Below are positions 1 through 6,155 of a DNA stretch of 10,527 nt, one piece after another (within the stretch, counting starts at the first letter, position 1; each line of letters begins with the position of its first letter). The notes beneath the pieces are model-generated. The model saw only the letters and a program-made list of their open reading frames with translations, was not told where the DNA came from and made no database searches. Both the position numbers and the translations under genes were made by a program. This stretch comes from Candidatus Omnitrophota bacterium (GTDB taxonomy: Bacteria; Omnitrophota; Gorgyraeia; 1-14-0-20-64-10): the NCBI GenBank assembly GCA_023248095.1, contig JAHFFF010000046.1, positions 1-10,527 on the forward strand, read 5' to 3'.

Positions 1-985
1 AGGTGACGTACTTGCCCTCCTTGCCGGCAAAGGGGCTCTTGTTCACTGCGAAGGACATCCGCAGCGTCGGCTCTTCGATCTCGACCGGGGGCAGCGCCCT
101 GGGCTGTTCCGGATCGGTGATGGTGTCGCCGATGCCGATCTCATCGAAGCCGGCCACCGCCACGATCTCGCCTGCGCCGGCTTCCTGGATCTCCACCCGT
201 TCCAATCCCTCGTAGGCCAGCAGCGCCATCGCGTTGGCCTTGGCCTGCTTGCCGTCCGCGGCAATCCGGAGCAGCGTCTGCCCCCGCTTCACGGAGCCGG
301 CGTGGATCTTCCCGATTCCCATCTTCCCCTTAAAGGAGTCGTAGGCCAGCGCCAGCACCAGGATCTGCAGCGGCTCATCGGGCCGCACGGTGGGAGAAGG
401 AATCCGCTGCAGGATCGTCTCAAACAGCGGCCCGACATCGGTGCCGGGATGGTGCAGGTCCAGCGTGGCCGTTCCCAGCAGGGCAGAGGCGTAGACGATC
501 GGAAAATCCAACTGGGTGGAAGAGGCGTTCAGCTCCACGAAAAGGTCGAAGGTACGGTTCACCACATCGTCGATCTGCGCATCGATCCGGTCGATCTTGT
601 TCACCACCACGATCACCGGCAGTCCCAGGCCGATCGCCTTGCGCAGGACAAACTTGGTCTGCGGCATCGGGCCGTCCTTCGCATCCACCAGCAGCAGCGC
701 CCCGTCCACCATCCGCAGGGTCCGCTCCACCTCCCCGCCGAAATCGGCGTGGCCCGGCGTGTCGACGATGTTGATCTTGTGGTCCTTGTAGATCAGGCTC
801 GCATTCTTGGCCCGGATGGTGATTCCCTTCTCCCGCTCCAGGTCCATGGAATCCATGATCAGCGTTCCTTCCGAGGCCACCCCGCGCACCGCATGGGTAT
901 AGTGGAGCATGGCGTCGACCAGAGTGGTCTTGCCGTGGTCCACGTGAGCAATGATGGCGATGTTTCGGAGCTGTTCCTGTTTCAT
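1..985 (-). CDS. typA: Ribosome-associated translational GTPase TypA/BipA, N-terminal half (runs off left edge)
   Basis: BipA/TypA is a translation-factor GTPase that binds the 70S ribosome in an EF-G-like way and helps 50S assembly and stress or cold growth. The reading frame is open from the ATG at 985 to the window edge, about 328 of the roughly 600 residues usual for the family. Visible G-domain motifs are the P-loop AHVDHGKTT (residues 14-22), the switch II motif DTPGHADFGGEVER, and NKID as the guanine-specificity motif. The segment FVELNASSTQLDFPIVYASA closely follows E. coli BipA and separates it from EF-G and LepA. The end of the visible part (NKSPFAGKEGKYVT) matches the BipA domain II/III junction. 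It lies 15 nt downstream of the acyltransferase gene and is probably the last or a late gene of that operon. No Shine-Dalgarno sequence is visible before this ATG (CTCCCA precedes it). The family assignment is firm; the C-terminus lies outside the window. Confidence 0.97.
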   Translation of the reverse strand, partial: MKQEQLRNIAIIAHVDHGKTTLVDAMLHYTHAVRGVASEGTLIMDSMDLEREKGITIRAKNASLIYKDHKINIVDTPGHADFGGEVERTLRMVDGALLLVDAKDGPMPQTKFVLRKAIGLGLPVIVVVNKIDRIDAQIDDVVNRTFDLFVELNASSTQLDFPIVYASALLGTATLDLHHPGTDVGPLFETILQRIPSPTVRPDEPLQILVLALAYDSFKGKMGIGKIHAGSVKRGQTLLRIAADGKQAKANAMALLAYEGLERVEIQEAGAGEIVAVAGFDEIGIGDTITDPEQPRALPPVEIEEPTLRMSFAVNKSPFAGKEGKYVT

Positions 986-1000
986 TGGGAGTTGGGCAGG

Positions 1001-1666
1001 CTAAACGCCCATGTAGGTCGTGTGCGGGGGAACCTTCGTATCCTTCGGGACAATCGCGCCGGCCGCCACGGTCGCTCCCTCGCCGATCTCCGCGCCGGGA
1101 AGGACGATGGCGTTCAAGCCGACGATGGCCCCCTTGCCGATCTTCACCGGCCTTAAGATCAGCCGGTGCCGCTCGAAGGAATGGCAGATCACCGTGGCAT
1201 GCCCGCCGATCACCGCATTGTCTCCGATCTCCATCAGCGACAGATCCGCGCAGTACTTGGAGTTGATCTGCACGTTGCGTCCCACCTTGGCCCCCATCAG
1301 CCGATAAAAGAACGGGGCCAGCGGGGTGATCAGGATGAAATCCATGAAGGTGACCGCCACTACGAGATACAGCGCATTCGCGAGGGCCCATTGGGCCGAA
1401 CTGGGGGAAACCATCGAGAATTCCCCCTGATGAAGATCAAGACGCAGAAGCAACCTTAAGACTCCGACGATTAGGATCAGGGCAATCCCAAAAATGAAAA
1501 AGGCCGCCGCGCCTCCCAGGCAAAGGAAGAGGAGCCGAGGAAGCATCGGAGAGAAGGCAGTGGCTTTCCAAACGGCCCAAACAAACAGCGCGCCGGGAAA
1601 GACCGCCAATCCGAAGATGCCTACCCCCAGCAGATAGAGCGCCAGGGTGAACAACAGCTGTGCCAA
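1001..1666 (-). CDS. Membrane-anchored hexapeptide-repeat (left-handed beta-helix) acyltransferase
   Basis: The product is 221 residues in two halves. Residues 1-118 contain about three hydrophobic membrane segments (roughly 3-30, 43-73 and 95-118). Residues 125-215 carry isoleucine/valine-spaced hexapeptide turns (VGRNVQI, IGDNAVIGG, IGKGAIVGLNAIV, IGEGATVAAGAIV) typical of left-handed beta-helix acyltransferases. A possible catalytic histidine lies at H163 or H167 (CHSFERHR). The pattern resembles the C-terminal membrane/LbH region of Pls/PosA-type peptide synthetases and of some sugar O-acetyltransferases; donor and acceptor cannot be told from sequence. The most upstream start available is TTG at 1666, because an in-frame stop lies only 18 nt upstream and no ATG or GTG lies between. 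It begins 1 nt after the cupin TAA, so it is probably translationally coupled. The helix has only about five coils, which is short, so the protein probably works as a trimer. Confidence 0.82.
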   Translation of the reverse strand: MAQLLFTLALYLLGVGIFGLAVFPGALFVWAVWKATAFSPMLPRLLFLCLGGAAAFFIFGIALILIVGVLRLLLRLDLHQGEFSMVSPSSAQWALANALYLVVAVTFMDFILITPLAPFFYRLMGAKVGRNVQINSKYCADLSLMEIGDNAVIGGHATVICHSFERHRLILRPVKIGKGAIVGLNAIVLPGAEIGEGATVAAGAIVPKDTKVPPHTTYMGV

Positions 1667-1667
1667 T

Positions 1668-2144
1668 TTATTGCTTCTTGGTCTTTACGAGAGATTCCTG
1701 CTGTACCGGCACAGTATCCTTCCCGTCAAACGCCGGGGTGAACATGGCGTAGGCCACCGCCGGCTCCGAAGATTTGTTCACGAATGAATGCGGGATCCCG
1801 CGCGGGATACTGATCACGCTGCCGGGTGAGACCTGCAGCTGACGCTCTCCCAACGTCAGTATCCCTTTCCCTTTGAGGAGGATTGCCATGAGATCATGAT
1901 CTTTGTGAACGTGCAGCGGTTCCAATCTTCGGATCTGGACGATATGAGAGCTGGCCGAATCTCCTTCTCCTCGCGATAGCTCCTGAATCGCAATATCCTG
2001 GTTCATCGGGATGGGATGCTGCTTCAACCAGGCATCGAGAGTCATCCCCTTGCCGCTCTGGCTATCCGGAAAGGTCACCCAACTTGCTTGAGTGGCACAA
2101 CCGGTCAATGCGAACAACAAAACAATCACCCAACTGCGCTTCAT
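1668..2144 (-). CDS. Cupin-domain lipoprotein (158 aa)
   Basis: The N-terminus is a lipoprotein signal peptide: a charged MKR, a hydrophobic stretch, then lipobox LTGC with Cys16 as the predicted lipidated residue. It should therefore be anchored in the envelope. Residues 65-140 form a single cupin barrel. The second cupin motif G(X)5PXG(X)2H(X)3N is matched exactly at 108-123 (G108, P114, G116, H119, N123). The first motif is looser: HVH at 78-80 followed by D84 where Glu is common, so metal may be bound by H78, H80, H119 and perhaps D84. No ligand can be named. I chose the ATG at 2144 over an upstream extension because AAAGGAGG lies 7 nt before it and because the signal peptide starts there. 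It begins 2 nt after the dehydrogenase stop codon. A cupin exported as a lipoprotein is less common than the cytoplasmic form. Confidence 0.88.
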   Translation of the reverse strand: MKRSWVIVLLFALTGCATQASWVTFPDSQSGKGMTLDAWLKQHPIPMNQDIAIQELSRGEGDSASSHIVQIRRLEPLHVHKDHDLMAILLKGKGILTLGERQLQVSPGSVISIPRGIPHSFVNKSSEPAVAYAMFTPAFDGKDTVPVQQESLVKTKKQ

Positions 2145-2146
2145 CT

Positions 2147-3142
2147 TCAAACCTCCTTTAAGATTCCCTGTTGCTTGAACCAATGCACTGCCCTCCGAAT
2201 CGCCTCTTGAATAGGGGTCTGCGGCATGGCCAGCTCTTGAACCGCCTTGGATCCATCCAGCCGATAACCGGTGCGAACCCTGCGCACCTCCTGCCGGGTG
2301 AAGAAAGGCTCTCTCCCACGGATCCAAGCAAAGGCCTCGACCGCGCAGGCAACCCCCACCGCCAAGAAAGAAGGAACGCGCCATCGAGGGGGCGGCAACC
2401 CAAGTTCCGCGGTCACCAGCGTGGCTAACTCTTTCAACGTCAGGTTCTGTCCGGTCAGCAGGTATCGCTCCCCTATCCGACCCCGCTCGGCCGCCCGGAG
2501 GTGGCCCAATCCCACGTCCCCAGTGTATACCACATTAAAGCAGGTCTCCGTGTACCAGGGCAAGCGATACTTTGCGAAGGCCAGGACCGCCCGGCCGGAG
2601 AAGGTGTGCGCGTCGTACTCGCCAAGGCACAGGCTCGGATTGACGATCACCACCGGCAGCCCCGCCGCGGCCGCTCGAAGCGCCTCCTGCTCCATGGCGA
2701 TCTTCACCGTGGCATACAGGTGCCTCCATTGCGTCGGCGGCCAGGGCTCGGCGTCCGATTCATTCGCGGCCCGATCCGGCACCGCCCGGATCGTGGCGGC
2801 GCTGCTGGTAAAGACAACCCGCTCCGGCCGGGCCCGGCTAATCTCCTCGAACGTCCGCCGGGCCGATTCCATTCCCCTGCGGATGGCCGCCTCCCGCTTC
2901 TCCCGCGCCGAGGGATAGTAACCGGCCGAATGAAAGACCCACGCGCAACCTGGGAGGGCGGCCCGCAAGCTATCCGGCTGGTCCAGATCGACCCGCACCC
3001 GCTCCACCGGCAGGCCATCGAGCACGCCGAGAAACCGCTCGGTCCGATACGCAGCCCGCACCGTGTGGCCCTCGGCCAACAACGCCCGGACGATGTGCGC
3101 CCCGATGTGACCGGTCGACCCCAGCACCAACGCCTTCGCCAT
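2147..3142 (-). CDS. Extended short-chain dehydrogenase / NAD(P)-dependent sugar epimerase-like protein (HpnA/dihydroflavonol-reductase type)
   Basis: This 331-residue protein has a Rossmann dinucleotide-binding glycine motif GSTGHIG at residues 8-14, an acidic residue after beta-strand 3 (VDLDQPDSL), and HSAGYY after strand 4. It also has the active-site serines FTSSAA near 113-114 and the catalytic pair Y143/K147 in LYATVK. The length and the VVIVNPS strand fit the extended SDR family. Among these it looks closest to dihydroflavonol-4-reductase-like proteins such as hopanoid-associated HpnA, but no hopanoid genes are nearby, so I give no gene name. The substrate is unknown. It heads a minus-strand operon and ends 2 nt before the cupin gene, whose Shine-Dalgarno lies inside its last codons. 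Its own ATG has no recognisable Shine-Dalgarno (AGATCTTC precedes it); see the promoter entry. Confidence 0.88.
   Translation of the reverse strand: MAKALVLGSTGHIGAHIVRALLAEGHTVRAAYRTERFLGVLDGLPVERVRVDLDQPDSLRAALPGCAWVFHSAGYYPSAREKREAAIRRGMESARRTFEEISRARPERVVFTSSAATIRAVPDRAANESDAEPWPPTQWRHLYATVKIAMEQEALRAAAAGLPVVIVNPSLCLGEYDAHTFSGRAVLAFAKYRLPWYTETCFNVVYTGDVGLGHLRAAERGRIGERYLLTGQNLTLKELATLVTAELGLPPPRWRVPSFLAVGVACAVEAFAWIRGREPFFTRQEVRRVRTGYRLDGSKAVQELAMPQTPIQEAIRRAVHWFKQQGILKEV
2152..2159 (-). promoter_or_regulatory. Strong ribosome binding site that decides the cupin start
   Basis: AAAGGAGG on the minus strand ends 7 nt before the ATG at 2144. It lies inside the final codons of the dehydrogenase gene and fixes the lipoprotein start, excluding the longer open frame that reaches back to 2384. 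Confidence 0.85.
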
Positions 3143-3150
3143 GAAGATCT

Positions 3151-3179
3151 AACATGCGCTGGCACCCCCTACTTGTCAA
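3151..3179 (-). promoter_or_regulatory. Candidate sigma70-type promoter for the dehydrogenase operon
   Basis: On the minus strand a perfect TTGACA (3179-3174) is followed after 17 nt by CATGTT (3156-3151), a weak -10 matching TATAAT at three of six positions. The ATG at 3142 begins 8 nt after that hexamer, so a transcript starting in the usual place would have almost no leader. The -35 lies in the left arm of the palindrome at 3175-3196. The -35 is convincing, the -10 only tentative. Confidence 0.45.
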
Positions 3180-3196
3180 GTCGACTTCGACTTGAC
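3175..3196. repeat. Perfect 10-bp inverted repeat in the divergent promoter region
   Basis: GTCAAGTCGA (3175-3184) and its exact complement TCGACTTGAC (3187-3196) are separated by CT. The site sits midway between two divergent genes. Each arm contributes TTGAC to a -35-like element pointing outward. A palindrome of this size in this place is typical of an operator for a dimeric regulator; which protein binds is unknown. A transcription terminator is unlikely, because no gene ends here and no T-run follows. Confidence 0.7.
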
Positions 3197-3221
3197 GAAA
3201 CGGGCAGGATGGATCTACTCT
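3192..3221 (+). promoter_or_regulatory. Candidate promoter of the GGDEF gene
   Basis: TTGACG (3192-3197, five of six to consensus) is followed after 18 nt by TACTCT (3216-3221, three of six). The ATG at 3229 begins 7 nt downstream, where transcription would be expected to start. The -35 overlaps the right arm of the palindrome, so occupation of that site should block this promoter. This is inference from motifs only. Confidence 0.5.
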
Positions 3222-3228
3222 ATGGGAG

Positions 3229-4101
3229 ATGAAACCAATGGAATATTTGCGTGAGGAACCTCAGTTCGCCGTCACCACCTTGGGGCTTGTTTTAGTCGGC
3301 GGGGTAGCCATCCTGTACGCCCTCAACCCCACGGCACTTTCTCTGGATTTGTTCTTTCTGATCCCCGTCGCGCTGACCGCCTGGTTCGGAGGCAGGAAGC
3401 TGGGGATCTTCATGGCCTTGGCCAGCGCCACTGCTTGGCTCATCGCAGACGGCATCTCCAAACCGGCGATGGCCTCTTCCTTCATCGCTTCTTGGAATGC
3501 GCTGACAAAACTGGGGCTTTTCGGAGCGGTCGCCTGGACCCTGCCGAGCCTGAGAAAAGAGCACGAACTAGAGAGGGAATCAACGCTGGTGGATTATCTC
3601 ACCAAGGCGGCCAGCAAACGGACCTTCGAGAATGCGGCCGAGATGGAGATTCGGAGGGCCCAGCGCTACCATCATCCCTTCACCCTCGCTTACCTGGACG
3701 TGGACAAATTCAAGTTCGTGAACGACCGCTTCGGGCACAACTCCGGCGATACCCTCCTGCGGGTGATCGCCCAGACCATCCGCAACAAGACCCGCTCCTC
3801 GGACCTCATCGCCCGGGTAGGCAGCGATGAATTCGCCCTGCTGCTTCCTGAAACGCAATCGGAGGCTGCGCAGATCGTCGTCCGGAGGCTCCAAGGGCAT
3901 CTGCTGGACGCCGTCCAGAAGAACGAGTGGCCGGTCTCCTTCAGTTTCGGCGTGGCTACCTTCATCCGTCCACCGGATTCGGTCCAGGAAATGATCGCCA
4001 AGGCCGACGGCCTGATGCAGGCCGCCAAGGTCAGCGGCGGCAATACCGTCCGGCATGAGGTGGTCGGAGCGATCCAGGTTCCCCCGGAGACGACGGCTTA
4101 G
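3229..4101 (+). CDS. Membrane-bound diguanylate-cyclase-like GGDEF protein with GSDEF signature
   Basis: GGDEF proteins make cyclic di-GMP from two GTP. Residues 13-105 contain about four hydrophobic segments (13-32, 40-54, 58-75, 86-106), a putative membrane sensor of no type I recognise. The GGDEF domain spans about 118-275. It has the metal-binding DVDKFKFVND (157-166), FGHNSGD (168-174), the signature GSDEF at 198-202 in place of GGDEF, and SFSFGVA (237-243). An RxxD inhibitory site (R189-D192) sits exactly five residues before the signature. The usual DxLTGLxNR start is DYLTKAASKR here. D158 and the acidic D200/E201 are kept, so the protein may be active, but both glycine changes make this uncertain. 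The start may instead be the ATG at 3238 (MEYLREE), since GGGAG at 3224-3228 is well spaced for it but abuts the ATG at 3229. The stop codon overlaps that of the nuclease gene on the other strand. Confidence 0.9.
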   Translation: MKPMEYLREEPQFAVTTLGLVLVGGVAILYALNPTALSLDLFFLIPVALTAWFGGRKLGIFMALASATAWLIADGISKPAMASSFIASWNALTKLGLFGAVAWTLPSLRKEHELERESTLVDYLTKAASKRTFENAAEMEIRRAQRYHHPFTLAYLDVDKFKFVNDRFGHNSGDTLLRVIAQTIRNKTRSSDLIARVGSDEFALLLPETQSEAAQIVVRRLQGHLLDAVQKNEWPVSFSFGVATFIRPPDSVQEMIAKADGLMQAAKVSGGNTVRHEVVGAIQVPPETTA

Positions 4102-5492
4102 CTCGAAAGCTGGACCGTCTCTCCATCCACCGCCGCCCTGACATTCCAGCCAAACCTCGATCGGATCGATTCTGCCAGATGTTGCGCAGGCTCCGGTTCC
4201 CCGTGAACGATGTACACCTGTCGGGGTGCCTTCTTGAATCCTGAGAGCCACCGAAGGATTTCGTCCCGATCGGCATGGGCGGACATCCCGGACAGCGTTT
4301 CCACCTTCGCCCGGACCGGAACCTGCTCGCCGTACATGCGCAGCGCCTTGGCCCCTTCCTGCAGCAGGCGCCCGCGCGTGCCCGCGGCCTGGTAGCCGAC
4401 AAGCAGCACCGTCGTTCTCGAATCCGGCAGCCGAAGCTTCAAGTGGTGGAGGATGCGCCCGCCCGTGGCCATCCCGCTGCCGGAGATGATGATGGCGGGG
4501 CCGCCGACTCGGTTGAGGGCCTTCGATTCCTCCGGCGTCTTGGCAATCTGTTCCCTGCCCAGCCGGATCGGAGAGTGCTGTTCATCCATTTCCAGATCGT
4601 GATCCTCCGTGTGGCGGCAATAAATCTCCGTGGCGTCCATCGCCATCGGGCTGTCCAAATAGATCGGAACGGATGGAATCTTCCCCTGCTCTTCCAGATG
4701 ATGCAGCATCCAGATCAGCAGCTGCGTCCTGCCGATGGCAAAGGCCGGGATCAGCAGAACGCCGCCTCGATTCACCGCCTCCTGAACGATCCGCGCCAGG
4801 GCCTCTTCGCTGTCGGGCGGATGAACCCGGTCCCCGTAGGTGGATTCCACGAGAAGGACGTCCGCTTCCGGAACAAATTCGGGGTCCCGCAGGATCGGCT
4901 GGTTCCATCGGCCCAAATCTCCTGAGAAAACCAGACGAACCGAGCCGGTGGTGGCGCCGATGCTGAGCTCCTCGCTGGCTGATCCCAGGATGTGGCCAGC
5001 CCGGCGGAAGAGGCAGGTCACGTTGTCGGTCACCTGGATCGACTGGCCGTACGGGCAGGGCCGTAGCTGTTTCAACGCAGCCCGGGCATCCTCCAGCGTA
5101 AAGAGGGGCAAGGCCGGATGATGCTTGGAGTAGCCGTGCCGGTTGGCATTCTCCGCCTCCTCTTCCTGCAGGGTCGCCGCATCGGGCAGCAAAATTTTCA
5201 CCAAATCGGCTGTGCCGGAGGTGCAGAAGATCTTCCCGCGGAAACCGGCCTTCGCCAGGACCGGCAGATAGCCGGAGTGATCGATGTGGGCATGGCTGAG
5301 GACGACGGCGTCGATCCGGACAGGGTCGAAAGCAGGCTTGCCCCAGTTTCTCAGGCGCAGATCCTTCAAACCCTGAAATAACCCGCCATCCAGCAGGATC
5401 TGCCGCCGGCCCGCCCGCACCAAATATTTCGAGCCGGTGACGGTGCCTGCCGCACCCAAAAACTGCAGGGTAGCTCCGTCAACCGCCGTCAT
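4098..5492 (-). CDS. Beta-CASP metallo-beta-lactamase-fold RNA-processing nuclease (CPSF73-like, RNA exo/endonuclease)
   Basis: The product is 464 residues, normal for bacterial CPSF73-like beta-CASP proteins, which cleave or trim RNA with two zinc ions. The MBL motifs are present in order: HAHIDH (67-72), GHILGSAS with H167, and SGDLGR with D192. The beta-CASP motifs follow: A, acidic E216 in ESTYGDR; B, SGSGMATGGRILHH with a His at 349/350; and C, H430 in IVHGEP. SGMSAHADRDE adds H406. All catalytic positions are intact. There is no KH domain, unlike archaeal aCPSF1. The start ATG overlaps the TGA of the cyclase gene as ATGA, which suggests coupled translation. The stop shares bases with the stop of the convergent GGDEF gene. 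The preferred RNA target cannot be deduced. Confidence 0.93.
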   Translation of the reverse strand: MTAVDGATLQFLGAAGTVTGSKYLVRAGRRQILLDGGLFQGLKDLRLRNWGKPAFDPVRIDAVVLSHAHIDHSGYLPVLAKAGFRGKIFCTSGTADLVKILLPDAATLQEEEAENANRHGYSKHHPALPLFTLEDARAALKQLRPCPYGQSIQVTDNVTCLFRRAGHILGSASEELSIGATTGSVRLVFSGDLGRWNQPILRDPEFVPEADVLLVESTYGDRVHPPDSEEALARIVQEAVNRGGVLLIPAFAIGRTQLLIWMLHHLEEQGKIPSVPIYLDSPMAMDATEIYCRHTEDHDLEMDEQHSPIRLGREQIAKTPEESKALNRVGGPAIIISGSGMATGGRILHHLKLRLPDSRTTVLLVGYQAAGTRGRLLQEGAKALRMYGEQVPVRAKVETLSGMSAHADRDEILRWLSGFKKAPRQVYIVHGEPEPAQHLAESIRSRFGWNVRAAVDGETVQLSS

Positions 5493-6130
5493 GAAAGAAG
5501 CCTTAAGATGGCCCGCGCAGGTGCCCCATCCCCACGCCGGATCTTGAGCGGCAGGCAGATCAGCTCATATCGACCGGCCTTCACCCTCGAAAGATTCAGC
5601 CCCTCGATGATCCAGACGCCGGCACCCAGCAGGATCCGATGCACCAAGGCCCCGTCTCGCTTGTACCCGCCCACCGACAGGTAATCCACTCCAACACATC
5701 GGATGCCGCGGACCGCCAGGAAACGGGCCGCCTCCTCCGAGATATGCACGAACTCCTTGATGAAGGAATTCCCCTTCCAACAGCGCGAAGAATTCCGAGT
5801 CTTGAACAGGATCCGTTGTCCCCGTTGAATCCGATGGGGACGCAGTTCCTCAACCCCAATCCACCGCGGGTGGCGGATCGCGATCACCCGGGCCGGACCG
5901 ATGACGGAGGGGAGGGGGAGTTGATCGATGGTTCGTCCTGAGCGAAGGAAATGTCCCGGCGCATCCATGTGGGTCCCGGTGTGGGAACCCATCGAAAGGA
6001 GGAAAAGATTGGAAGAGCTGCCCCGCCCGATCTGCTTGACCCGGCGAATCCGCACCGGTGGATCCCCCGGCCAGTGCACCATTCCGCTCCGCAGCGGAAC
6101 GGAAATGTCAAGCAAGCGGACGCCGTTCAT
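5489..6130 (-). CDS. Cyclase-family metal-dependent hydrolase (kynurenine-formamidase-like)
   Basis: The protein is 213 residues, the usual size for Pfam Cyclase (PF04199) proteins such as kynurenine formamidase (KynB), isatin hydrolase and related amidases. The diagnostic HxGTHxDxPxH motif is complete (H50, H54, D56, H60 in SHTGTHMDAPGHF). The N-terminus LLDISVPLRSGMVHWPGDPP and the C-terminal WIIEGLNL also fit the family. No other tryptophan-degradation gene is present, so the substrate is open. The ATG at 6130 is the first possible start, since an in-frame TGA lies five codons upstream. That ATG lies inside a REP-like palindrome, and GAAGG directly abuts it instead of being spaced normally; a TTG at 6115 is an alternative. 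A shortened copy of the same repeat encodes residues around FLRSGRT (61-67). It ends in an ATGA overlap with the nuclease gene. Confidence 0.9.
   Translation of the reverse strand: MNGVRLLDISVPLRSGMVHWPGDPPVRIRRVKQIGRGSSSNLFLLSMGSHTGTHMDAPGHFLRSGRTIDQLPLPSVIGPARVIAIRHPRWIGVEELRPHRIQRGQRILFKTRNSSRCWKGNSFIKEFVHISEEAARFLAVRGIRCVGVDYLSVGGYKRDGALVHRILLGAGVWIIEGLNLSRVKAGRYELICLPLKIRRGDGAPARAILRLLS
5931..5948. repeat. Shortened, inverted copy of the 6123-6155 repeat inside the cyclase gene
   Basis: GTTCGTCCTGAGC followed by GAAGG is the reverse complement of the right portion of the palindrome at 6131-6153, with five bases missing from the centre. The 13-base core is identical. In the coding strand it specifies roughly FLRSGRT just after the metal-binding motif of the cyclase. 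Confidence 0.65.
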
Positions 6131-6155
6131 CCTTCGACAAGCTCAGGACGAACGG
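6123..6155. repeat. REP-like imperfect palindrome spanning the zinc-ribbon/cyclase junction
   Basis: CCGTTCATCCT (6123-6133) and AGGACGAACGG (6145-6155) are inverted 11-base arms with one mismatch, which would be a G-U pair in RNA. They flank the 11-nt centre TCGACAAGCTC. The element provides the TGA of the zinc-ribbon gene (6143-6145) and the ATG of the cyclase gene (6128-6130). From memory, a motif of the type TTCGACAAGCTCAGGACGAAC is scattered in many copies through genomes of several environmental bacterial lineages. That recollection could not be checked here. Confidence 0.8.

Noticed and set aside
302..1156. Long plus-strand open frame (284 codons) across the typA and acyltransferase region
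   Set aside because: It is antisense to the clear TypA frame, is rich in Arg, His and Gln with no domain signature, and arises from high GC.
420..1391. Minus-strand open frame of 323 codons overlapping typA and the acyltransferase gene
   Set aside because: It is out of frame with the P-loop and hexapeptide repeats that identify the real genes; its Gly/Arg-rich translation is a shadow frame.
3175..3196. Palindrome considered as a rho-independent terminator
   Set aside because: It lies between two gene starts, has no T-tract on either strand, and overlaps -35 elements, so an operator is more sensible.
6082..6099. Hairpin TTCCGCT-CCGC-AGCGGAA near the cyclase start
   Set aside because: It encodes the ordinary family motif PLRSGM, has no T-run, and is only 7 bp long.
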